Assembly: GCA_016081115.2 (NCBI GenBank)
Contig: JABTTQ020002616.1
Span: 124,001 to 188,000 of the forward strand
Reading direction: 5' to 3'
DNA length: 64,000 nucleotides
Origin: Rehmannia glutinosa
Lineage: Eukaryota; Streptophyta; Magnoliopsida; Lamiales; Orobanchaceae
In this document: piece by piece, positions 47,641 through 58,300 of the stretch
How the letters are laid out: every line of letters starts with the position of its first letter
Position numbering within the stretch: the first letter of the stretch is position 1
Translations under genes and position numbers: made by a program
Notes under the pieces: generated by a model
Told to the model about the DNA's origin: nothing
Databases searched by the model: none
The model's input: only the letters and a program-made list of their open reading frames with translations

Positions 47641-48467
47641 ATGTTTGCTATGAAAAATTCTAGGAAACGCCAAAAACTTTTCGATATTGAATTCTCCCGG
47701 GGGTTCATTTCATTCATTATGAACTCAAAAGTGTCTTGACATGGGAGCATTGCCCAAAAACTCCTAGTGAAGTGGAGTACATGAAGAAGGTTCCTTATGC
47801 CCGGTTGTAGGAACCCTTATGTATGTTATGTTGTGTACCCACCGAGTTATCTGTTGTGTTGTTGGAATTGTCGGTAGATATCGGTCAAATCCAAGACCAA
47901 AGCTTTGGATAGCCGTAAAGCACATGCTCAAGTATCTTCGCAGAACTAGAGGATATATGCTAGTTTATTCACTCTGATTTGGTGCTCGTGGATTATCTTG
48001 ATTTTTGATTTTTAGGTTGATAGGGACATTCATTAGTCCACATCAAGGCCGGTGTTTACATTGGGTGGTGGTGCTATCATTTGGAGGAGTATCAAGCAAT
48101 CATGTATCTGATTCCACAATGGAGGCGGAATATGTGGCGGCTTGTGAAGCAGCCAAAGAAGTCGTGTGGTGGAGGAACTTTTCTTTGAGCATTGAGGTGG
48201 TTACATATGCATTGCAGGCCATTACATTATCGAGACAAAAGTGGTGCAGCGGCAAATGCAAAAAAACCTAGAAACCATCGTGGAAAACATATAGAACGAA
48301 AGTATCACCTTATCGGGGATATCGTTCAACGAGGAGATGTGTTAGTAAGCAAGATAGCATTTGCAAAAATCTTGTTGACCCCTTTACTAAAAAGTTTACC
48401 AACTAGAAGTTTTGAGGGGCATACTTGAAAGTATGGGTGTACTAGACATGTCTCATTTAGTCTAAGG
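47641..48467 (+). pseudogene. pol (RH): RNase H and pol C-terminus of Tork-like element
   Basis: S-D-S-T-M-E-A-E-Y-V-A-A-C-E-A-A-K-E-V-V-W (about 48110-48172) is the RNase H core of copia elements. G-K-H-I-E-R-K-Y-H-L-I and I-V-Q-R-G-D-V-L-V-S-K-I-A (about 48280-48360) complete the C-terminus. The frame changes at about 48190-48260 and earlier. The stop region lies near 48428, about 40 bp before the polypurine tract. Confidence 0.85.
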
Positions 48468-48479
48468 CAAGTGGGAGAA
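48468..48479 (+). other. Polypurine tract of the Tork-like element
   Basis: GCAAGTGGGAGAA-type purine run directly before TGTTTGTAGTATTG, the LTR start; this AAGTGGGAGA word is typical of Tork-lineage elements. Confidence 0.75.
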
Positions 48480-48886
48480 TGTTTGTAGTATTGTGCCTAC
48501 GAGTAAATTACTATGTAATTGACATTTTGAATAGAATATTATTTTCATATATATTGAGCTTGCATATGTCCAATGAATTATTTGATATTATAAATTGATT
48601 GTATAAGTTGTTAAACAGAAAGATTCAATTTATAATTCAATTCAAAGAGTTAAAGTCCACGATCAGCAAATAAATATGGACAATTTATTTTGATAAGATC
48701 GTCTCAATTTTTTAAGTTTATCTTGACTTTGGTAATAAAATTGTTAATATATTTTCTAAATGTATTGGACTAGACCACGTGAGATTAAATATTTAATTGA
48801 CCAATGGATATTTAATTTCACTTGATTATCGTGACGTGACACCTTAATCCCGAGTGGGTAATGAACTTTGATTACTAACTTGAAGT
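48480..48886 (+). repeat. Tork-like LTR, left part (interrupted)
   Basis: Starts TGTTTGTAGTATTGTGCC after the polypurine tract. It is interrupted after 407 bp by SIRE-like copy D and resumes at 61483/61488. The last five bases GAAGT (48882-48886) are nearly repeated as TAAGT at 61483-61487. Confidence 0.8.
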
Positions 48887-50443
48887 TGTTGGGAAATTAT
48901 TTTGTAGATTTTGATGAATGCCATGTATAACTTAGAATAGGAAGTTGGCACCCCATTCTTGTTATAAATTGCATTGTAATAGATAAATTTGGTAGAGTGA
49001 GCCAAGTCGCCTATGCCCGAACATGCAAGAAGACAACCGGAGACTAAAGGAAGACTCACTGTGAGGCGGTGAGTGTGGCAAAGAAGAGAAGACAGGAACT
49101 CGATCGAAGGTGCACCTAAGATGCGGTGAGTGAAGTATTAGTCAAGTCAACTCAAGATAGCCAAGTCTCAAGTTGAAGTGACGGAAGAGTCATCCAATGA
49201 TTGGAAGTTGACTCTAAGTCACCCGGGAAGGCAAGAAAATGCAAATCAAGTCGAGATAATCGAAAGAGATCCGTTGTACGTAAATCAAGCGAATTACTTA
49301 AAGAAGTAATACTTCCATACTACCTTTCTTGAAGTGCTCGGGCCCCGAAGCATGCAAAAGGAATAAACCAATGGGAAGCACTGCACCGTGTTAGAACTCG
49401 AGCAAGTGAAGAATCGTTCATACAAGGAAACATAAATTCCAAGGATCGCAACAAGACAAGCTAACGACCACAAGTGACTTTAAAAATAAGCCTATCTCTT
49501 CAACGCCGATTTTTGAAAGATCACTATAAAAGGCCGATGAATCATCCGAGAGAAGGTTACCGACCTGAACCACGAACATTCAAGCTAACATTTGAACTAT
49601 AACTAAGAATACTCAAGTCATTCAAGATCAATCCTCAAGCCTACATGACGAAGGAAATCAATCCAACACTCACTGTGAAGGAAAGACAACTTCAATCAGT
49701 TGAAGAGGAAACATTTGAAGAATCAAGGGTCTACATTCCACGAAGGATTGTAGAAAGGTTCAAGGTCGAACCAAGCTTAAGCTATTTGGAGGGCTTCGTG
49801 ATCAAATCCAAGGAACTTAAGCAAGTGGGTCAGTAATAGCAAGGCCCGCTGTGAAGAAGAAGCCGAGTCGCCGCGAGAAGCTTCTTTGTGTGACCAAGGC
49901 ATCTCCGATCGAGTCCCAAAGGATCAAGTCCTGTGTGATCAAGACTTGTATCGGGATCGTTAACCACTCGTATATTGAACAATACTTAGTGGATTCCTCC
50001 GGGAGTTGGAGAAGAGAGGAGTAGAAGAATTACCCCATCTTCGAACCTCTATAAAAACTTATTGTGTCATTTACATTTCAACACTTTAATTTCTCGCATC
50101 TTATTTTTATATCTCACGATGAATCGCTATCCAATTGATAATCAATCGAAAGTGCTAAAACCAAGTATTAAAACAAACTTAACAAATTCAAGGGTGTTAA
50201 GTCTTTCCAATAAAAACATATCACAATCAAATTAAGTCTTTAGTCAAAACAAATTGAGTTATTCTATCAACAAACTCGAGTCCTGTTGAGTGACTAACTC
50301 TGCTGATTAACTAACTTAGTTGTCCATCAAGGACTCAACTGTGAAGTATTAACTCGAACACTTTTAAAAGGACTAAATCGAAAAGTTGGTAAAGTTTATT
50401 CAACCCCCTTCTAAACCTTATACTCACACCCTTGGGACCTACA
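48887..50443 (+). repeat. SIRE-like copy D 5' LTR
   Basis: 1557 bp, TGTTGGGAAATT...GGGACCTACA. A TATA box TATAAA is at 49525-49530 (ACTATAAAAGGCC context). It is very similar to the 3' LTR at 59919; differences are concentrated in indels at C/G-rich words. Confidence 0.92.
49525..49530 (+). promoter_or_regulatory. TATA box of the copy D 5' LTR
   Basis: CACTATAAAAGGCCGA. The same motif occurs at 60556-60561 in the 3' LTR and, on the minus strand, as CCTTTTATAGTG-type sequence in the A, C and nested LTRs, so it is conserved in all family LTRs. Confidence 0.7.
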
Positions 50444-50445
50444 AG

Positions 50446-50458
50446 TGGTATCGTGAGC
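50446..50458 (+). other. Primer-binding site of SIRE-like copy D
   Basis: TGGTATCGTGAGC, two bases after the LTR end CCTACA; an altered form of the tRNA-iMet complement TGGTATCAGAGC. Confidence 0.75.
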
Positions 50459-50569
50459 GGTTGGTTCATTGAGCCTTCCATTGAGTTACCGAACTAGATC
50501 TCCAAATTTTTCAAAGCTTGCTTTAGCACTTGATATTTCAAAACTCTTTTATTCAACAAAGTTACTATC

Positions 50570-51561
50570 GTGGAAGTAAATTTGACACGCATCCCTATGT
50601 TCACAATTGAAGAATTTGATGATTGGAAAATTTGTATGCGGTGCTCATCTATCAAAGATTACACGATGAGATGTGGATAGTGATAGAAGATGGGCCACTC
50701 CAAATCTTAAAAGTGAACACAATCGCCAGGAGAGCTGCGGTGAAGGAGAAGAGGATGTCGCTCCCGGCGATTATGGTTGAAAACCAAGAGCCGAATGGAC
50801 AAATGATGACAGAAAAAGATATAACTTGGACAATGTGGCCAAGGACATTCTTTACAAAACTTTGGACAAAGCCATGTTCAACAAAGTCAAATCATGCAAA
50901 ACGACAAAAGAAATGGGACAAGCTAACCTTGATTTGCGAAGGCTCGTGAGCAAATCAAAGAAAATAAACTATCTGTTGTTGTACAAAAATTTGAAAATTT
51001 TAAGATGCTTGCAGGAGAGAAACTTGGATCATTTGGATGCTCGGTTCACGGAAATTACCAATGAACTATGTGACTTGGAATATATACACGAAGGAAATGT
51101 GTATGAAGATTCTAAGAAGTTTCCCAACCGAGTGGGATATGAAAGTCATGGCCATGAGACATTGCATGGACCTATCAAAACATCCAACCATGAGCTATTC
51201 TCGGATCGCAAAGCCTACGAATTTGAGCCGAGAAGAAAAATCAAGAAGAGACAAGGCAGTTGTGCCCAAAACAAATGCTTCTAATTGTCAAAGATGGCAA
51301 AAGAGCCGAGGTCAAATAGGTCATTGACCAAGAGGAGATCGCACCGATGGTTAAAAGGTTCAACAAGTTCTTCAATAAGAACTACAAAAGAAGCAAAGGT
51401 GAATCCTCCGGAAGACACTCGGCTCCTCCAAGTCAAGGGAAGACAGACCACCCAAGAGAGCGGAGCATCAAAAAGTTGAATATCAAAGAGCCGACAATCC
51501 AAGGATGGAAAGAATCGATCAAAATGTTGAAAATCTATCTTTGAACCGCAGCAACCTGGTC
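50570..51561 (+). pseudogene. gag: Gag of SIRE-like copy D, first part
   Basis: The position equivalent to the copy A start codon is GTG (50570), followed by E-V-N-L-T-R-I-P-M-F-T. The UBN2-type gag domain includes D-E-M-W-I-V-I-E-D-G-P-L-Q-I-L-K-V-N near 50665-50715, L-D-A-R-F-T-E-I-T-N-E-L near 51032-51070, and T-S-N-H-E-L-F-S-D-R-K-A-Y-E-F-E-P-R near 51182-51235. K-R-F-N-K-F-F-N-K-N-Y-K-R near 51347-51390 precedes the zinc knuckle, which is split by a solo LTR. Frames alternate several times. Confidence 0.8.
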
Positions 51562-52305
51562 ACTATTGTTTGATAAATGGTTTTATCATGATTTTGATTT
51601 TACACCAAAATAATGGTTTAAAGGTTGTCCAAATACTCTTAAATGATTTAAAATGGTTTTAATATTTTTAGGAGTATTTCTTCAAGTTTTATTTTCGACA
51701 AAATTGGACAACACTTTTAATGATTTTTTGTTAATGTATTTTTACACCAAAACAATGTTTCTAAATGTTGTCCTAATACTCCCGATCGGTCTAAAATATT
51801 TTCACTATTTTTTGGAGTATTTCTTGAAGTTTATTTTCGATATAAAATTGGATAACACTTTTGTTTTGAGGTCAACCGTCGCCGTATAGGCAACCCGCAC
51901 CGAAAGTTGAGGAAAATAGAAAACTTCATGTTTGCGAGAAAATGGTCGGGGCAACCGGTCGCCCTATAGGGCAACCGTGCCGCTGGACCGTCGACCGGTA
52001 GGAGCAAAAATTGAAACGTAACGTTTTCTTTCTTCCAAACCCATGAGGGGACCGGTTGAGGCATAGGTCGACCGGTCGAGGTAAACGTCGACCGATCGCC
52101 TGTGTAAATGTGTATTCTCTTTTTCAAACGTCTATTTTGTGTGCACGGTCGCTTCTTAAGTTTGATAAAAAATGTAACCGCATGCAGTATCATCTTTTCC
52201 TTAATTTGTGGGATTGATTTCTAACAGCTCTTTTCTTCAATTGTCTTGCAATTTTTTACAGAATTCATGTCCCCAAGAGGAGCCTATCATGTACAAGACA
52301 TCTTC

Positions 52306-52313
52306 TATAAATA
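52306..52313 (+). promoter_or_regulatory. TATA box of the solo LTR
   Basis: TATAAATA in TTCTATAAATAGAGGAAG. With a normal plant spacing, transcription would start near 52336-52345. Confidence 0.65.
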
Positions 52314-52593
52314 GAGGAAGAATTGAAGCAACACAATAAGAGAGAAAACTACAACACAACAAGATACACTCAAGAATACACTTGTTCTTACATTGTCTTA
52401 TTTCTTGTTATAATTTGCCTAGCTATTCACTTTCACATCCTTGAGGTCTAGGCTATTCTTGATTACACTTGCACTCAATTGTATTATTCATTATCGAGTT
52501 GTAATCTTGAATTTGTGGTCGTCATTCAAACACAAGATATCCTTGTGAGTGTTCTTGGTAAGAACACACTGGGTGAACTAGGTGTTAGGTGTA

Positions 52594-52803
52594 AGAAGAT
52601 TGTGGTAATCTTCTTGTTGAGGTGTTGAAGAGTGTGGTGCTCTTCAAGGGTGAAGATTGTGGTAATCTTCACAAGGTGCCGCTTGGAGATTGTGGTAATC
52701 TTTAAGTGAGATTGTGGTAATCTCAAAGGTGGTGTTGAAGAATAGTGTGGTGCTCTTCAAGGTGTTGGTGTAAGATTTTGTTGTAATAATTTTGGTAATT
52801 ATT
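52594..52803 (+). repeat. Array of short hairpins with constant TGTGGT loop
   Basis: Inverted-repeat units: AGAAGAT/ATCTTCT (52594-52614), GAAGAG/CTCTTC (52627-52645), GAAGAT/ATCTTC (52652-52670), AGAT/ATCT (near 52687-52701), GAGAT/ATCTC (52708-52724), GAAGA..AG/CTCTTC (52737-52758) and AATAATT/AATTATT (52785-52803). The middle is TGTGGTA or TGTGGTG in six of them and TTGGT in the last. Arms change together while the loop is kept. The array ends directly at the AATAAA signal. Confidence 0.75.
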
Positions 52804-52809
52804 AATAAA
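52804..52809 (+). terminator. Polyadenylation signal of the solo LTR
   Basis: AATAAA about 500 nt after the TATA box, immediately after the last hairpin. It would define the end of the R region. Confidence 0.5.
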
Positions 52810-53025
52810 ATCTTTTTTCTCTTTTCGAAACCCATCCCGGATATCTTTGGGGTGGTAGAGCACGTAGTCCTTAGGTGGGGTGAAGCTCTATAAATCGACG
52901 TGTATTGTTTACATTCCACACCTTTGTTATTATCTTGGCGCATTTGTATCGAAAAAGAGGGCGAAATCGAAAAGATGGAGATAATCTATTCACCCCCTCT
53001 AGATTATCGTAGCCGCTGACTTACA

Positions 53026-54350
53026 ACTATGCCATTGAATGCCCATATCCTCGTAGTCAACAAATACATGAATGAAGAGGAAAGAAAAGTCTTCGAGAGA
53101 AAGAAGACAGAAAAGAGAAAGGCAATGTTGGCTCGCAGAGAGACCGATAAATCAAGTCAAAAGACGGTGACTCGGAGAGTAGTGAAGCCGACTACTCAAG
53201 TAACTCGATGAAGAAGCTTTGATCTGTCTAATGGCTAAAGAACAAAACCAACCCGACCAAGAAGATGAGGTACACTCTAACTCATCACACTCGGATACTA
53301 GTGATAGTAATTGTGACACACACACTTCATCACCCACTCGATCTTTATGATTCATTAGGCAAAATGATGAAAGATTTTGAACACATTAAATCCTCACACA
53401 CACTACTAAATGAGGAGAACAACCTACTTAAGAGCCAAAACTCACGGTGACTAAGGAGCCGAGTACTCTAAATCAAATAAGCGATGAGAATAAAAGTCTA
53501 AAATTTGAAAATGGTAAGCTAATAAAGCAGAGATAGTCGCTATAGAAAAGAGGGAGAATGATCTCAAAAATGTGATTGCCTCATTCACTAAGGCATCTAA
53601 ATCATTGGATGATCTTATTATGAGTCAAAGAGAATGTGGAGACAAAAACAGCTTAGGATTCAATTCCTCAATGCTATGTCAAGCTCCAAAAGTAATTTTG
53701 GAAAAAGGATCTTCAAGTAATGAAGTATCTCTAAAATCCAAAACTCCAAATGGTGCAAACACATTTATTCCAAAGCACAATCACAAGCAAACCGCCTTGG
53801 TTATAAAGGAAAAGGAAAACAACCAGTTGAGTATCTTTGAGAAGACAGTGAGAAGAAATCCACCGAGTCCTCAAAGAAAATCCAAACAGAGATACATCGT
53901 GAACGAAGAAACAGAGCTACCAAAAACCCTTAAGCTCTATAAAAGAAACACATATGATGGGAATGGTAGAAAATACCCAAGCCAAGCTGATTGGAATAAT
54001 GTGAACTATCAAAGAAAGACCTATGGAATATAAGCTCAAGTGGCAAAGGCCTAGAACTCAACAAAGGCCATTCCAAAGGCATAAGAGCTTTCATCGTAAC
54101 TCATATGCACCCAAGCACTACACTCGGAGATATCACAACTACCCAAAGAAGGCAATTGCTAAAACACATACACATGCATACGGACAAAAGAGACAAAATT
54201 TGTATGAACCTAGAACCCCCAAGCAATTTGCCAAAATTAATTATGATTATGGCATTGATAGATGGCAACCCCTTAGAGTCAAATCATTTGGCTATAGGTT
54301 GGTTGGATAATCTTATAATACTAACCCCTCAGGACCAGGCAAGTATGGGT
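53026..54350 (+). pseudogene. gag: Gag C-terminal part of SIRE-like copy D
   Basis: Resumes at the zinc-knuckle half Y-A-I-E-C-P (53029). Charged E-E-E-R-K-V-F-E-R-K-K-T-E-K-R-K-A-M-L (53053-53110) follows, then A-L-I-C-L-M-A-K-E-Q and an acidic serine-rich tract (53212-53300). Next come a heptad-like segment around 53370-53640 and a basic Q-R-P-F-Q-R-H-K-S-F-H region (54060-54110). This gag-pol linker is colinear with copies A and C. The frame is open at 53572-54033 but shifts on both sides. Confidence 0.7.
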
Positions 54351-54839
54351 ACCAAAACCTAACTTCCTTGATTGCGGGTTCGGGAGCGGTGAGTGCCAAG
54401 GAACCTGGTACATGGATAGTGGTTGTTCCGCACACATGACAGAAACAAGAAAAATCTATCAAAATTCAAGGAAGTCGAGGTGCAAAAGTCATATTTGGAG
54501 GGAATGAAGCTCCAGGAGAAATAAGAGGCATTGGATCTCTCAAGAAAAATGGATTAGAAATCACGGATGTTGCATATGTTGAAGGACTCAACTTCAACTC
54601 GCTAAGCATAAGTCAACTCGTGAAAAAGGCTACAATGTTGGATTTAACATGGTTATATGTCAAATTAAAGACATCAATCCAATGAAGTTGTCAGCCGCAA
54701 GGATGCAAACAAAAGAACATGTATGTGGTAGATTGGTCAATCAGAAACACCAAGCACACTGTCATAGCGAAAAGACACGAGTTGAATCAAGTTGGTCGTG
54801 GCATAAGTTAGGGTTAATTGAGTCAAGTTAACACTTTCG
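54351..54839 (+). pseudogene. pol (PR): Protease motif and pre-integrase fragment of copy D (pol otherwise deleted)
   Basis: W-Y-M-D-S-G-C-S-A-H-M-T-E-T-R (about 54404-54448) is the SIRE protease active-site region with intact D-S-G. It continues through V-I-F-G-G-N-E-A-P-G-E-I-R-G-I-G-S-L, E-I-T-D-V-A-Y-V and L-S-I-S-Q-L-V-K-K (54487-54630) to a Y-V-V-D-W trace near 54724-54738. Beyond that, no integrase, RT or RNase H is found, and sequence homologous to the pol-aORF spacer follows. Confidence 0.75.
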
Positions 54840-55388
54840 GAAGACTCAAAGAAAAGAGATGAAACACAAAAGGAGGAAAAAGAGCCGAACTTTTAATTCA
54901 GCTAAGTGAATCACCAGATCGGAAAGTCATTGTACATCAATTAGTCGACAAATTGAGTCACAATGAGAGAAGTGAGAAGAATGATTGAATCAACTAAGGA
55001 GTAAGCTGAGTTATTTATGAGCAAAGTGACAAAAACGCTGGTCGTTTTTACTAAGCGGGAATGTTTTTAAGAATGACGTCAAAGATAATTATGACGTGTC
55101 TGATTAAAAGTCGCACACCAAGCTTATGAATGGATATAAATGCTGCCGCATTAAATGTGAAAACTTAAATGCTAATCGGCGTGCAAGATCTAAGCCGTTG
55201 ATTTTGATCAAATTTCAAAACCACTCGCACGCCCTTTCATAAACCATACTTATACCATTTCGCCTCGATTTTCTCTCACTTTACCAAAACTGTTCATCTC
55301 TCTCAAGGCAAAAGAAAGAAACTTTCTCTCAAAACCCTACAACTCCTCAAGATCATTTTCTAAGTCCCGTTCGGTAAAACATTGAGAA
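54840..55388 (+). promoter_or_regulatory. Promoter-like spacer before the aORF, copy D
   Basis: Colinear with the copy A spacer (20385-20835). TGACGTCA at 55074-55081 and TGACGTGT at 55092-55099 form a pair of TGACG cores. GGATATAAATGC lies near 55131-55142, and the last ~150 nt before the ATG (55389) are an A/C/T-rich leader with TCTCTC words. This layout resembles a plant promoter and leader, but activity is inferred. Confidence 0.4.
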
Positions 55389-58300
55389 ATGGCACCTACT
55401 CATGATTTCGCTGTTAGGAAAGCAAATCCACACCGGGTCTCTTTGTGGATTTAGATGGTATGGTTAAACAGGGGTCCGACGACACCCTCGTGAAGAAGAT
55501 TCTGAGAAATTGGAAACGCCTGGGTCGGTGGCCGTTTTGACATTGGAGTTTCCGGATGACCTATGTAGAAGAGGTCGCGACGCTTCTACGTGAACGCCGA
55601 AGTTCACGATGAGGGCATCAAGTCCTCTGCATTCACGGAAAAGAGTTCATCATCATGCCAAGGATTTGGCGTAACACCGCTTGTTGCCGCGGAAGGAGTG
55701 TCGGAGATTCATGAAGCCGAGGTTGACCGATCGCCGCTTGGAAGGAAGTAGCCAAGTCCGATCGTCTTTGCGAAAAGTGGTCTACACAACTAACAAGAGG
55801 TCGATGAAAGAGGACTACCACAAATTATCTGGACATTGTTGCCAAATGCATAGACATTAAATTTGGCTTTGACCGCTTGTCCAAAGCTAAATTGATCGTG
55901 AATGGCCGCGATCATTGAAGAAAAAAGAAGGTGAATTGGTGAGTTTGTATACGCACTCTAGACCCGCCGAATATTGGGAACAAATCCTTCAAGGAGGATG
56001 GTACGTTTGGAGGTTCCTCGGGATACGGCCTGGTGATTGGCCGGATGATAGAAGTAAAAGGGTACCTCTTCGGCATGGAAAGGCGTTCCATGTTAACAAG
56101 AGGATGTTTCGATCAAACCTCTCTGGCGCACGTAAGAGAGCTTACGCCAAGAGGGCGTCACGAGTGAGGGGAATCGGTGACCACCAAGATTCATCGCCTC
56201 CTCACCTCCAAGAAGAAGATCGCTAAGAAAGCTGCGCCCCTGCAAAGAAAGAAAAAGAATCCGCTTTTTGCCCTGCAGCCGAGTCACCGCCCCGCGGCAG
56301 TGTCTCTCTGCCCCGCCTCGCCATGATGGAGAAGGAACCATTAATCCCTTCTCCGGTGATCAAGAAGAAGAGGACCGCCACAACAAGGAAGGCAAATGCC
56401 TCTAAGACAAGCTGCGAAGGCATTTACCTTCAACGAACGGATGAAGTGGAACCGGATGTTCCTCTGGTAAAAACAAAAAGAAGAAGAAGAATTTCCAAGC
56501 TCTCCGAGCTTGAGAAGACGGTGAGCCCGCCACTCGATTGGAAAAGATACGAGCTATTTGGAGAAGTAGAGTCTCCGGAAGTTATCGATGAAACGGCTAA
56601 GTCTCTGTGAGGCCGATCGCCAGAGGCAACTCAAGACCCAATCAGAGATGTAAGCAGGTGAGGAACAAGGAATAGCCGAGACAACCGAATCACCTATTGA
56701 TAGGGTTGTGTCTCCACTTTACAGAGGCTATCAAGATGTCGGCAAAGCAAAGTTTGCTACCTCTCAATCCCCGAGCTCGAGGGACAAGCAGGAGATGATG
56801 ACGGGGATGATGATGTGATGATCCTATCCCCACCATACCCGGACATTCAAAATCATCTCGTGAGAATGGAGGAAATGGAAGCCGAGTCGATCCCGGAACA
56901 GTTCCAAAGACCGAATTCATTGAAGAAGAAGACGAATCGATGAACTTCCTCGATTGACCAATGTGGTGCAAGCTCTTGATGAAGAAAACTGTTTGGACAT
57001 TCTAAATATCTTTAAAGAGAAAGAGAAAGAAAGGTTGGCGAGAAGAAGGCGAGGCACGTGAGAAGGCCAACATCGCCCTCTCTCACGGCACCACAGAACA
57101 TACACATCCTCACCTCGACATTCTATCAAAAAGTGATGAGGATCCGGACCCCTGTCGCTTTGCCCGCAGGAAGTTGCAAATGCAGCAAGCAATGCAAGAA
57201 TCCGAGAATCCTACATGAGCAAAGAATGATGGAGGGACCAGGAGTCATCCAAATCACAGTGGAGATAGATCCTATGGGAGTGGTGCAAGATATTGCCACT
57301 GTTGTCGCCGCCACCACTTCCCTAGCTCATTCGGAGGATGTCGGTGACTCCACAACGAATCTCGGAGGCGAAGTGGAGAAGGAACAACAACGAGAATCCA
57401 CAAAGCAAGTTGTCATCAACGAGGCTCAGATAGCGATTGAGACTGTCTCGGTGAGGTGCCAATTGCTCAGTAGGCCAATGACACTGCGATGCGATGCGAT
57501 CGAGGAGGAGGAAGGAACAGTACGGGAGTTAACACTGGCAATGAAAGTGCAAACCATGGAGTTGAGACTCAATGGATGCCACCTCGAAGACCCCAAGATA
57601 GGTGACACTGTCGCAGGGGACCGTCAAGGCCTCATTGCAGATTGAGATTGCAGGGGAAATGAAAGCCAACGGGAGGTTGAGACTTCCGGGGTAAAGAGAC
57701 TAAAGCATAGAACATCCCTCCCCGCTATCATTGATCCATCAAAAAGGAGATAAGTGCTCTTCACGATTCCCGGGATAATCGATGTAATTTTTCCGGGATC
57801 CGAAGGTGAAGATGAAGCTGAGTCATCCCCTATTGCAGATCCAAAAGACTCAGCTGAGGATGTTCCAACCACGAGTAAGTCTGACCTCAAGACTACTCGC
57901 CAAACATTCAACTTTGATGATGAGCCACCCATGGAAATCTCATCATCGTCCGATGACGCTTCTGATATGGCCGAGGACCAGTCAACTCATTTGGAAAAAC
58001 CAGCTGAGACCGACGAAGCTGTTAAGACAGCTGAGGCTCAGCAAGCTGGGTCGACTTCACAACAGACCACAGCTGAAACAGAGTCCACTTGTGTAGGCTC
58101 CCAAGTGTAGTAGTTTCGACTCCACAGGGGACTTCACGAGCACCAATTATCATTGAACAGATTCCAGTTGCCCGTGATGATCCTTTTGTAGAATCATTTC
58201 CCTTCTCTCTGGAGGTACCTGACCTCCCTGAAGAATCAGCTAGAGATCGCGAGCGCTTCCACAGACCTGATCCTGTTATTCCATCAGACACCATTGTTCC

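Larger units (their letters stand above)
51567..53025 (+). mobile_element. Solo LTR inserted in the gag zinc knuckle of copy D
   Basis: 1459 bp, starting TGTTTGATAAATGG and ending GCTGACTTACA, flanked by perfect 5-bp duplications ACTAT (51562-51566 and 53026-53030). Joining the flanks restores the C-x4-P-G-H-Y-A-I-E-C-P zinc-knuckle sense. It has its own TATA box (52306-52313), a hairpin array (52594-52803) and AATAAA (52804-52809). The first 300 bp carry a diverged direct duplication (51599-51720 and 51741-51865). It is unrelated to the other LTRs here. Orientation is set by TATA and AATAAA. Confidence 0.9.

Noticed and set aside
51567..53025. CRISPR-like array because of regular short repeats at 52594-52803
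   Set aside because: Repeats are short hairpins with changing arms inside a TG...CA LTR with 5-bp duplication in a plant genome; there are no spacers of constant length and no cas genes.
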